Assembly (NCBI GenBank): GCA_021779695.1
Contig: JAJYAE010000218.1
Span: forward strand, 1 to 7,666
DNA length: 7,666 bases
Direction: 5' to 3'
DNA from: Acidobacteriota bacterium
Lineage (GTDB): Bacteria > Acidobacteriota > Terriglobia > Terriglobales > Acidobacteriaceae
A program made the position numbers and the translations under genes. Below the pieces are notes generated by a model that worked only from the letters and a program-made list of their open reading frames with translations, was not told where the DNA came from and ran no database searches. This document shows positions 1 through 5,571 of this stretch, piece after piece. Within the stretch, counting starts at the first letter, position 1. Each line of letters opens with the position of its first letter.

Positions 1-552
1 GCTGGAACGAATATCACGGCAGAGATGAATCCGAATTACAAATGGTTCAAGACCTCCGGCATCATCTCCCCTGAAAAATGGGGCAACTTGCCCGGCGGCG
101 AGTGCTTTACCTCGCCCGGCGAGGTGAACGGAACGTTCGTCGTCGATGGAGTGGTGGGTGACTGGCTCTGCGCGCGCTACGGGCTGCTGGAGCAAACGCC
201 GCTGACAATCGAGATTGCCGGCAACCGCATCGTCCGCTGCTCCAGCACCAACAAGCAGCTCGAAGCGGACTTCTGGGCCTACACGCACACGGACGAAAAC
301 TCAGATCGAGTGGGCGAGTTTGCCATCGGCACCAATCTTGGTGTGGAGCGCGTGATTGGCAATATCCTGCAGGACGAAAAATTTCCCGGCATCCACATTG
401 CTTTTGGCAATCCCTACGGTGAGCACACAGGCGCGCCGTGGCGCTCGGCCACGCATATCGACGTAGTTGGACTGCGCTTTAACATCTGGCTGGAGACCGA
501 CGCTGGAGAAGAGCAGATCATGCGCGACGGGCGATTTCTCATCGCCGCCTGA
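1..552 (+). CDS. M29-type metallo-aminopeptidase, C-terminal part (5' truncated by window edge)
   Basis: The reading frame is open to the left edge (it begins AGTNITAEMNPN...), so the ATG at position 25 is internal and the real start lies outside the window. The visible 183 residues match the C-terminal half of M29 (AmpS/aminopeptidase T-like, COG2309) leucyl aminopeptidases, cytoplasmic two-metal exopeptidases that release N-terminal residues. Counting from the ATG at 25, the expected metal or catalytic residues are present: Glu26 in NLPGGECF, Glu98 in VGEFAIGTN, His124 in GIHIAFGNPYG, and His144 and Asp146 in ATHIDVV. The frame ends with TGA at 550-552. The aldo/keto reductase follows in the same direction after 67 bases, so co-transcription is possible. 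The family call rests on motif order and spacing. The N-terminal half cannot be judged. Confidence 0.85.
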   Translation, partial: AGTNITAEMNPNYKWFKTSGIISPEKWGNLPGGECFTSPGEVNGTFVVDGVVGDWLCARYGLLEQTPLTIEIAGNRIVRCSSTNKQLEADFWAYTHTDENSDRVGEFAIGTNLGVERVIGNILQDEKFPGIHIAFGNPYGEHTGAPWRSATHIDVVGLRFNIWLETDAGEEQIMRDGRFLIAA

Positions 553-578
553 CGCGCGTCGTGCACAAGCTAGACAAA

Positions 579-600
579 AGCCGCAGCCAGAGAAGCGGCT
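579..600 (+). other. Small stem-loop after the aminopeptidase gene
   Basis: AGCCGC (579-584) pairs perfectly with GCGGCT (595-600) around a 10-base loop. It sits 27 bases after the aminopeptidase stop and 20 bases before the next start. No T-run follows, so it is not a convincing intrinsic terminator. It could be a weak attenuator or mRNA-stabilising hairpin, or chance. Confidence 0.3.
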
Positions 601-619
601 CGTGATCTAAAGTGGAGAT

Positions 620-1597
620 ATGACGACCACGGCATCTCTTCCTCTTCGCAAGCTTGGAAACTCTGACCTTGAACTGACGCCCATCGGCTTTGGCGCGTGG
701 GCCATCGGCGGCGGCAACTGGGAGTTCGCCTGGGGACCACAGGACGACAACGAGTCCATTGCGGCCATCCATCGGGCACTGGACCACGGCATCAACTGGA
801 TTGATACGGCAGCCATCTACGGCTTGGGGCACTCCGAGGAGATGGTGGCCAGGGCGCTCAAGACGACGAGCCACAAGCCGCTTGTGTTTACCAAGTGCTC
901 GATGCGCTGGCACACGGATCGCTCGATCTACCGCTCGCTCAGGGCCGACTCGGTGCGCGAGGAGCTGGAGAACTCTCTGCGCCGGCTCAATGTGGAGACG
1001 ATCGATCTTTATCAGATCCACTGGCCTAACCCGGAAGCCGAAATCGAAGAGGGTTGGGAGGCGCTGGCGAAGCTGCGCGAGCAGGGCAAGATTCGCTGGA
1101 TTGGCGTTTCGAACTTCAACGTGGAACAGATGAAGCGAGCGCAGAAGATTGCGCCGATCACCAGCCTGCAACCGCCTTACTCAATGCTGCGCCGCGCGAT
1201 TGAAGAAGAGATCCTGCCGTTCGCGCTGGCGAATAACATTGGTGTCATCAATTACTCGCCTATGGTGTCGGGGTTGCTGACCGGCAAAATGACGGCCGAG
1301 CGCGTGGCGGCTTTTCCGGCGGACGACTGGCGCAAGCGTGCAGTCGAATTCAATGAGCCACGCCTGAGCCGCAATCTCAAGCTGGTTGAGCTGCTCCGCC
1401 AGATTGGAGCACCCCGCAAGGTTGAGCCGGGTGTGGTTGCCGTGGCTTGGACCTTGCGGCATCCGGCCATTACCGCCGCCATCGTGGGCGGGCGCAGCGC
1501 GGCCCAGGTTGACGGTGTGGTACCGGCGTTGACCTTCCGGCTGAATGACGAGGAATTCTCCAGGATCAACACCTTCCTGGCAGAGAACCAGGCCTGA
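620..1597 (+). CDS. Aldo/keto reductase (NADPH-dependent, IolS/YccK-like)
   Basis: A complete 325-residue protein, the usual length for the aldo/keto reductase superfamily: cytoplasmic TIM-barrel enzymes that reduce aldehydes and ketones with NAD(P)H. The catalytic tetrad is intact: Asp62 and Tyr67 in WIDTAAIYG, Lys92 in FTKC and His134 in YQIHWP. Other family signatures are GVSNF (strand 6), the YSPM...GLLTGK segment and the C-terminal GGRSAAQV cofactor-binding loop. The start is fixed because an in-frame stop (TAA, 608-610) lies just upstream and the next Met is residue 76. The only Shine-Dalgarno-like match, GGAG at 614-617, is just two bases from the ATG, which is unusually close. A strong inverted repeat at 1604-1654 follows. 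The overall form resembles the AKR11/general-stress group, but the physiological substrate cannot be read from the sequence. Confidence 0.93.
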   Translation: MTTTASLPLRKLGNSDLELTPIGFGAWAIGGGNWEFAWGPQDDNESIAAIHRALDHGINWIDTAAIYGLGHSEEMVARALKTTSHKPLVFTKCSMRWHTDRSIYRSLRADSVREELENSLRRLNVETIDLYQIHWPNPEAEIEEGWEALAKLREQGKIRWIGVSNFNVEQMKRAQKIAPITSLQPPYSMLRRAIEEEILPFALANNIGVINYSPMVSGLLTGKMTAERVAAFPADDWRKRAVEFNEPRLSRNLKLVELLRQIGAPRKVEPGVVAVAWTLRHPAITAAIVGGRSAAQVDGVVPALTFRLNDEEFSRINTFLAENQA

Positions 1598-1603
1598 CCC
1601 GAA

Positions 1604-1654
1604 CCGTCAGCAGCAAGAAGCCCCCGGATTCCGGGGGCTTCTTGCTGCTGACGG
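1604..1654. terminator. Long perfect inverted repeat, probable bidirectional terminator
   Basis: Positions 1604-1628 and 1630-1654 are exact reverse complements (25 pairs) around a single central T at 1629. In RNA the core CCCCCG/CGGGGG would close a loop of about five bases, GATTC. The element lies between the stop of the aldo/keto reductase (1597, +) and the stop of the minus-strand gene (1666), so it serves convergent transcripts. Neither side has a clean T-run: the distal arm reads CTTCTTGCTGCTG. Termination is therefore inferred from position and stem strength. Confidence 0.8.
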
Positions 1655-1665
1655 GAAATTGTGCA

Positions 1666-2184
1666 TTACATGGCTGCAACAAAGTCTGGCAGAACCACCG
1701 CAGCACTTTCCTGGATCAGGTGGGTCATGCGGGCTGCCATGCCGGTGTAGAGATTGGCAGCGCGGAAGGCATTGATGCGGACACCTTCACTGGCATGGGT
1801 AAACGCGTATTGCGCAAGGGCCATCAGCACGCAGACCCGAATCTGGAGAGCATCACTGCGCAGAGTGGCCATGAGATCCAAGTCGTTGCACGCTCCACTG
1901 CGTGTTGCGAAATCGACCATTTCAAGCATGACGCCGGCATTCTGGTACATGGCCCAGAGCCCGTGCGCACCTTGAATGCGTGTCCAGATTTCCTGCGGAG
2001 TGGCATCCGTGCCCTCCTTCCAGAGGAAACTGTCGCTCAGGTCGCGGGCGGACCAGTCCACGCGGAGACGCGCTACCAGCGAGTCCCAAGTGGCTGCATT
2101 CCGCCGACGTACACTTGCCCTCCAGCGTCCAAGGAGAATCGCCAATGAGGCAAGTGCTGCAAGTTGGAGCAGAGCGATAAGCAT
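1666..2184 (-). CDS. Membrane-anchored protein of unknown function (172 aa)
   Basis: I do not recognise a family. The start chosen is the ATG at 2184-2182, because GAAGGA (plus-strand 2191-2196) lies six bases upstream and because it places a hydrophobic stretch at the N-terminus. The frame itself extends further upstream, to 2301. Residues 2-18 (LIALLQLAALASLAILL) form one membrane segment, followed by a basic stretch (GRWRASVRRR) expected to stay in the cytoplasm. The rest, residues 30-172, is soluble and largely helical, with Trp-rich patches (TWDS, FLWKEG, EIWTRI, GLWAMY) and no catalytic motif I can name. It lies 240 bases downstream of another minus-strand membrane gene. The convergent terminator at 1604-1654 closes it. 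It is probably a lineage-specific acidobacterial protein, but that is inference. Confidence 0.72.
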   Translation of the reverse strand: MLIALLQLAALASLAILLGRWRASVRRRNAATWDSLVARLRVDWSARDLSDSFLWKEGTDATPQEIWTRIQGAHGLWAMYQNAGVMLEMVDFATRSGACNDLDLMATLRSDALQIRVCVLMALAQYAFTHASEGVRINAFRAANLYTGMAARMTHLIQESAAVVLPDFVAAM

Positions 2185-2370
2185 TGAGTATCCTTCGTTC
2201 CTGGTCTCACTATCGCCGTCCGCAGGCTTTGCTGCGATCCGGGCTTCACTGCACCTCACATTAATAGCAGAATTTAAAGGGCGAGTGTGCGGAAAACTCA
2301 CCGGATCCGATGCGTCTTTTAGGGGATGCAGTTACCTAAGTACTAGAGTGCCGTCGTACCCGCTCAACAG

Positions 2371-2393
2371 AAAAATGCACCCGGGAATGCGGG
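2371..2393 (-). terminator. Weak possible terminator after the seven-helix membrane gene
   Basis: Read on the minus strand, CCCG-CATTCC-CGGG forms a four-pair stem and is followed two bases later by an ATTTTT run. It begins about 30 bases past the stop of the membrane-protein gene ending at 2425. The stem is short, so this is only a candidate. The rest of the 2185-2424 gap holds no clear coding frame and no convincing promoter. Confidence 0.3.
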
Positions 2394-2424
2394 AAAGTCA
2401 GCGGAATATCAGGAGAAAAGCGAT

Positions 2425-3198
2425 TCAGGACTCGCTGCGGCTGCGCTCGGCCGCAGCTTGGGCCAGCGCAAGGCGCTGTTCCCGGGCCACACCGGCTATG
2501 GCGAGCAGAAGATTCTGCATCTGGGGAGTAAACTCGCGCCGCTCAGCCTCTTTCTGGGCAAAGCTATACACCCAGTAAAGAAGGGAGCATAGGTAGCTCG
2601 CGATAACCAGCTCGTTCAAGTTGCTGTACTGGAAGACATTTGCCTTGTGCGTATGAGCCAACATGGCCCCGAAGCTGACGATGGAATAGAATCCCAACCC
2701 GGTCGCCACTTGGAGTTCGCGGTCTCGCCAGCCGAGAGAAAGGAAGTGACTCGATGCAGCGAGCAAAACAAACACAATGATTCGAAGTAAAGAAGATACT
2801 TGCTGAATGTGGATGATAAGTCCTGTAAAACGCCCAAAGCCTTCAACCGAAGTGAGGGGCCACACAATAATGGCGACTACGCTCAAGAACGCCAACAGAA
2901 TAATAATGGTGTAACGAGGCAGACTGCGGTGCAGTGGACGGAGAACCGACCAGAAAACTTCTGTCAGAACTGCGAGGATGAAGACTGCGTCAGCGACGGT
3001 CGTCGCTAGAAAGAATCGAATGAAGGCATCGGAGCCATGGTTCCCCAGTCCGAAAATGAGGCCATTATTGACCAGATCCCATGCACAGTAGAGCGTAAAT
3101 ACTGGCATCGAGCGCCAAACACTGCGCAATACCAGCAGAACGAGCACCGTCGCTTCAAAAAAAATTCCGGCGAGCCACAGAATATCGCCAAGGTTCAT
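2425..3198 (-). CDS. Seven-helix integral membrane protein of unknown function (257 aa)
   Basis: A polytopic membrane protein with about seven hydrophobic segments, near residues 5-25, 31-51, 60-86, 96-116, 126-152, 161-183 and 192-214. A hydrophilic Ala/Gln/Glu-rich C-terminal tail (215-257) is probably cytoplasmic and helical. Charged or polar residues recur at segment ends (WDLVNNG, HIQQVSSLLR, GWRDRELQ, HTHKANVFQYSN). I see no known transporter or sensor motif and name no function. Similar small seven-helix proteins occur in acidobacterial genomes as conserved hypotheticals; this is recollection, not a search. A GTG at 3207 is also in frame, but the ATG at 3198-3196 is preferred: TAGGTG (plus 3205-3210) lies six bases before it and overlaps the GTG. 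A minus-strand peptide gene ends 95 bases upstream. Confidence 0.85.
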   Translation of the reverse strand: MNLGDILWLAGIFFEATVLVLLVLRSVWRSMPVFTLYCAWDLVNNGLIFGLGNHGSDAFIRFFLATTVADAVFILAVLTEVFWSVLRPLHRSLPRYTIIILLAFLSVVAIIVWPLTSVEGFGRFTGLIIHIQQVSSLLRIIVFVLLAASSHFLSLGWRDRELQVATGLGFYSIVSFGAMLAHTHKANVFQYSNLNELVIASYLCSLLYWVYSFAQKEAERREFTPQMQNLLLAIAGVAREQRLALAQAAAERSRSES

Positions 3199-3234
3199 GG
3201 TCTGCACCTAGCGGCAGCTGTTTCAGTCTCGTCT

Positions 3235-3265
3235 AATCTAGCACGCCAGATCAATTCCTTGTCGA
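3235..3265 (-). promoter_or_regulatory. Candidate promoter for the seven-helix membrane gene
   Basis: On the minus strand, TGCTAGATT (plus 3235-3243) resembles an extended -10 element (TGnTAnnnT). It is preceded at a 19-base spacing by TCGACA (plus 3260-3265), a TTGACA-like -35. The spacing is longer than ideal and the -35 overlaps the hairpin at 3260-3292, so support is weak. Confidence 0.22.
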
Positions 3266-3292
3266 CTGCACCCCTCGAAGGGCGCAGTCGAA
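3260..3292 (-). repeat. GC-rich palindromic hairpin between peptide gene and membrane gene
   Basis: On the minus strand TCGACTGC and GCAGTCGA form an eight-pair perfect stem. It continues inward through GCCCT/GGGGT pairs, including G-T wobbles, to a TCGA loop, for about 13 pairs in total. It starts two bases after the stop of the peptide gene (3294). There is no T-run afterwards. It may act as a Rho-independent-like attenuator or 3' end stabiliser, or it may be a copy of a dispersed intergenic palindrome. Confidence 0.55.
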
Positions 3293-3293
3293 C

Positions 3294-3446
3294 TTAGGCG
3301 ATCTTGTTGCTCGTCGGGAAAGGACACATGGGAATCGCTTTGGCGATCTTGTTGCTTGTTGGGAAGGGGCACATTGGGATGGTGGCGGCTGCAAGAGCGA
3401 GAGTACCAAGAGCGAGTGTGGAAAACATCACAAGGCGAGCGAACAT
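3294..3446 (-). CDS. Small secreted peptide with two identical 13-residue repeats (50 aa)
   Basis: No known family recognised. The ATG at 3446-3444 opens a 50-residue frame ending in TAA (3296-3294). A GGGGG (plus 3454-3458) sits seven bases upstream as a weak ribosome binding site. An in-frame TTG at 3485 would add 13 residues but would spoil the signal peptide. Residues 1-20 (MFARLVMFSTLALGTLALAA) look like a Sec signal peptide with a possible cut after LAA or nearby. The mature part is essentially IPMCPFPTSNKIA twice, residues 23-35 and 38-50, joined by Lys-Ala. Each copy holds one Cys, three Pro and one Lys, and there are no acidic residues. The two DNA copies differ at six third-codon positions in this block, all silent. 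This could be a secreted signal, a toxin or an envelope peptide. A non-coding repeat cannot be excluded. Confidence 0.6.
   Translation of the reverse strand: MFARLVMFSTLALGTLALAAATIPMCPFPTSNKIAKAIPMCPFPTSNKIA
3297..3386 (-). repeat. 45-bp tandem duplication inside the peptide gene
   Basis: Two adjoining 45-base units (3297-3341 and 3342-3386) share the first 15 bases (ggcgatcttgttgct) exactly and then differ mainly at every third base. The unit length is a multiple of three, so the minus-strand frame runs through both copies. Within the 13 shared codons all six differences are synonymous in that frame. The divergence shows the duplication is not recent. Confidence 0.85.
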
Positions 3447-3735
3447 TGGAAAGCCCCCAAAGCAATTAAATGAGTTACGCTCCAAAGACTACCCCAAAAG
3501 TGGCACAAACGCTACCACAAAGGTAACTTTTTTTGTAATTATTTTTGGACCGTGACTTTCGTACCGGAACCCAGCTCGAAGTTTTGAGTGTAGTTTCATG
3601 AAAATAATGAACTTAAAATGTTTACAGAGTCGAGTTTCTGGAGGAGCTCCCGGCGCGCAGGGTTACCGGCGCTGAGCCACGGTGCCATGGCGTATCGTGA
3701 ACGCAACACCGAATGATGGGTCCAGGAGGCGGATC
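3447..3735. other. Divergent intergenic spacer between the peptide gene and the ATP-grasp-like gene
   Basis: About 290 bases without a supported gene. It is AT-rich in the middle (runs of T around 3528-3547, and the ten-base palindrome TTTCATGAAA near 3595-3604), while its right end is GC-rich. It must carry the promoters for both divergent genes, but I could not place a convincing -35/-10 pair for either. Short inverted motifs (TGGCA-N7-TACCA and TACC-ACAAA-GGTA, near 3500-3525) are possible protein-binding sites of low weight. Part of its right end (3682-3735) is an in-frame upstream extension of the next gene, rejected as coding because the ribosome binding site lies inside it. Confidence 0.4.
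3724..3729 (+). promoter_or_regulatory. AGGAGG ribosome binding site that sets a GTG start
   Basis: AGGAGG at 3724-3729 is a consensus Shine-Dalgarno sequence six bases before the GTG at 3736. The other in-frame candidates (GTG at 3682 and at 3697) have no such match, so this site decides the start of the following gene. Confidence 0.8.
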
Positions 3736-5013
3736 GTGATTGAAAGCCTTCGCGCGCGTTTCAACGAGCGATTTACGCCAGAGCGTTACGCAGGGTTGCG
3801 AAAGCTGCTGGAAGATCGATGTGGAGCGCCGATCTCGTTTCGATTGGCGGAGACGCCGGTCTTTGTGCCGCGCGCGTTGCTGGAGAAGATGGCGCAGGCG
3901 GGCGCGAAGATGACGCAGGCCCTGTTAGCGGATACAGAGTATTTGACGGCGGCGCGGAGGGCCATTCCAAAGGGTTACCGCGTGGCAGGCGAGACGATGC
4001 ATCCGCATTTTCTGACGGCAGACTTTGCGCTGGTTGAAGGGGCGCGCGGGGAACTCGAGCCCCGGCTTGTGGAGCTTCAGGCATTCCCTTCGCTCTACGG
4101 ATTTCAGGCAGTGCTGTGCGAGGCGTATCGCAGTGCCTTTGGGCTGAGCGCAAATCTGGGGATGTTTTTGAGCGGGCTGGATGAAGCGCGCTACTGGGAG
4201 CTGCTGCGCCGGACCGTTGTGGGCACGAGCGATCCGGGGCAAGTGGTGCTGAGTGAGGTCGATCCATGGCACCAAAAGACTCTGCCGGATTTTCTGGTGA
4301 CAATCGAGCGGCTGGGAATTGCACTGGTGGATATTGCCGAACTGGAAGCGGTGGGCAACGAGCTGTATTTTCGCAATGCAGCAGGCCGGCAGGTGCGCAT
4401 CGAGCGCCTTTACAATCGCGCGATTGCCGATGAATTGATCGCGAGAAAGATTGCTTTGCGGTTTGATCTGGAGCGGCCGTGGACGGTGGAGTGGGCGGGA
4501 CATCCAAACTGGTATTTTCTGGTCAGCAAGTTCTCTGTGCCGTGGCTTTCGCAGCACGCGAGCGGAGCGGGAATTGTGCCGCCGGCAGTCTTTCTGGACG
4601 ACTTCATGGAAGGGCGAGGTCGCGCCACGCTGGAAGCGGCGGGCGTGCCACTGCCGCCAGAGAGCGACGCCGGCGCGCGTTATGAAGAGTTGCTGCTGAA
4701 GCCGCTTTTTTCATTTGCGGGAAAGGGAATCGTATTTGCTCCGACGCGGAGGGAACTGGCGGCGATTCCGGCGAACGAGCGTGGAGGCTACCTGGTGCAG
4801 CAAAAGATGCGTTTTGTGCCGACGATTGCCACGCCGCACGGAATGACGCAGGCGGAGTTTCGCATCCTGTATCTGTGGCCGGAGGATGGGGAGTTGACGC
4901 CTGCACTTTCTCTGGCGCGGCTGGGGCGGGGCAAGATGATGGGCGTGGACCATAACCGGGATCTGGAATGGGTTGGTGCTTCGGCAGCGCTTTTTCCGGC
5001 TGAAGCGAGTTGA
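3736..5013 (+). CDS. ATP-grasp-like protein of unknown substrate (425 aa)
   Basis: A large soluble protein with no signal peptide. The start is the GTG placed by the AGGAGG site; the frame could extend back to GTG 3682, adding 18 poorly supported residues. Several stretches resemble ATP-grasp ligases, which activate a carboxylate with ATP and join it to an amine or thiol. Numbered from the GTG at 3736, these are VELQAFPSLYGFQ at about 112-124, RIERLYNRAIADEL at about 222-234 (like the yRR/yNR element of circularly permuted ATP-grasp proteins), LLLKPLFSFAGKGIVFAP at about 319-336 (candidate nucleotide-binding Lys322 and glycine-rich loop), and EFRILYLWP with SLARLGRGKMMGV at about 374-404 (Arg and metal-binding strands). 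The family assignment is inference from these motifs. The substrate is unknown. The gene is divergent from the repeat-peptide gene and appears to be transcribed alone. Confidence 0.8.
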   Translation: MIESLRARFNERFTPERYAGLRKLLEDRCGAPISFRLAETPVFVPRALLEKMAQAGAKMTQALLADTEYLTAARRAIPKGYRVAGETMHPHFLTADFALVEGARGELEPRLVELQAFPSLYGFQAVLCEAYRSAFGLSANLGMFLSGLDEARYWELLRRTVVGTSDPGQVVLSEVDPWHQKTLPDFLVTIERLGIALVDIAELEAVGNELYFRNAAGRQVRIERLYNRAIADELIARKIALRFDLERPWTVEWAGHPNWYFLVSKFSVPWLSQHASGAGIVPPAVFLDDFMEGRGRATLEAAGVPLPPESDAGARYEELLLKPLFSFAGKGIVFAPTRRELAAIPANERGGYLVQQKMRFVPTIATPHGMTQAEFRILYLWPEDGELTPALSLARLGRGKMMGVDHNRDLEWVGASAALFPAEAS

Positions 5014-5038
5014 AGCCTGCGTGGCGTTGGGGGGCGAG

Positions 5039-5052
5039 GCCTGGAAACAGGC
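5039..5052 (+). terminator. Weak GNRA-loop hairpin after the ATP-grasp-like gene
   Basis: GCCTG-GAAA-CAGGC forms a five-pair stem with a GAAA tetraloop 25 bases after the stop codon, followed by GGGTTTAC. The stem is short and the T-run has only three bases, so termination is possible but unproven. Confidence 0.3.
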
Positions 5053-5140
5053 GGGTTTACTAAGGGAATACAGGTATAAACTTTGGTGCCGTATGGCGTT
5101 TGGGAAAAATTATGTAGAGTGAAACGAAATGATCCGCGGG

Positions 5141-5156
5141 AAACTGGAAGCAGTTT
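5141..5156 (+). promoter_or_regulatory. Hairpin presenting the ribosome binding site of the PilZ gene
   Basis: AAACTG (5141-5146) and CAGTTT (5151-5156) are perfect complements around a GAAG loop, and the ATG begins at the next base. The only Shine-Dalgarno-like match, GGAAG (5146-5150), therefore lies in the loop and its closing base. The hairpin may expose or gate ribosome binding. With four A-T pairs out of six it is weak. Confidence 0.4.
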
Positions 5157-5522
5157 ATGGACAAGCATACGGAAGTCAAACAATCTGAGCCGGGCCTGCC
5201 AGTGCAGACAGTCGAGCCGCGACAGAAAATTCGGTGTGCGGTACGGTTTCCTCTTTCCTTGCCGGTGGTGCTTTTTACGCACAATGGCGAAGTGAAGGCA
5301 GAGACACGAAACGTATCCGCCAACGGTGTTTTGTTCGATCTTGGCGCCTGCCTGCCGGTGGGTGAGGATATACGATTTTCAATGCGGATGCCGGGTGGCG
5401 CGCTGGGATCGACGCATGATGTGATGGTGCGATGCAGCGGGCGTGTGGTACGCTGCTCCTCAACGCAGGGGCATTATCATGCCGCTGCTACGATAGACGA
5501 GTATCAATTTGTAGATCAATAG
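5157..5522 (+). CDS. PilZ-domain protein, predicted c-di-GMP receptor (121 aa)
   Basis: A single-domain protein of the size typical for stand-alone PilZ receptors, which bind cyclic di-GMP in the cytoplasm and alter motility, exopolysaccharide output or partner proteins. Both ligand motifs are visible: RxxxR as Arg26-Cys-Ala-Val-Arg30 at the start of the beta-barrel, and [D/N]xSxxG as Asn52-Val-Ser54-Ala-Asn-Gly57. Later strands (LPVGEDIRFSMRMP, VRCSGRVVRCSS, HYHAAATIDEYQF) fit the barrel. Residues 1-22 are a polar, probably flexible lead. The start follows GGAAG held in a small hairpin. A LuxR-type regulator with an unusual receiver domain begins 49 bases downstream on the same strand, so the two may be co-transcribed. 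The domain call is strong. The downstream target is unknown. Confidence 0.88.
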   Translation: MDKHTEVKQSEPGLPVQTVEPRQKIRCAVRFPLSLPVVLFTHNGEVKAETRNVSANGVLFDLGACLPVGEDIRFSMRMPGGALGSTHDVMVRCSGRVVRCSSTQGHYHAAATIDEYQFVDQ

Positions 5523-5571
5523 AATTGGCAAAAGGCTGCGGACGAGGCAACTGGCTGCGAACGGCCAACCT

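Noticed and set aside
2185..2301. 39-residue N-terminal extension of the 172-residue membrane-anchored protein
   Set aside because: It would bury the hydrophobic anchor, and the ATG at 2184 has its own GAAGGA ribosome binding site at ideal spacing.
3500..3520. TGGCAC resembling a sigma-54 -24 element
   Set aside because: The required -12 GC dinucleotide is not at the right spacing (the sequence there reads ctacc).
3298..3555. Plus-strand reading frame through the 45-bp repeat (AILLLVGKGHMGIAL repeated imperfectly)
   Set aside because: It begins directly after a stop, has only a TTG start and no ribosome binding site, and shows amino-acid changes between repeats. The minus-strand frame has an ATG, a signal peptide and identical repeats.
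3598..3675. 25-codon ORF upstream of the ATP-grasp-like gene (MKIMNLKCLQSRVSGG...)
   Set aside because: No ribosome binding site, no recognisable leader-peptide feature, and too short to distinguish from chance.
3682..3735. N-terminal extension of the ATP-grasp-like protein from GTG 3682
   Set aside because: The AGGAGG site at 3724-3729 lies inside it and is ideally spaced from GTG 3736. The extra residues look non-conserved.
3773..4557. Two long minus-strand frames inside the ATP-grasp-like gene
   Set aside because: Low-complexity shadows of a gene with clear motifs and a consensus ribosome binding site.
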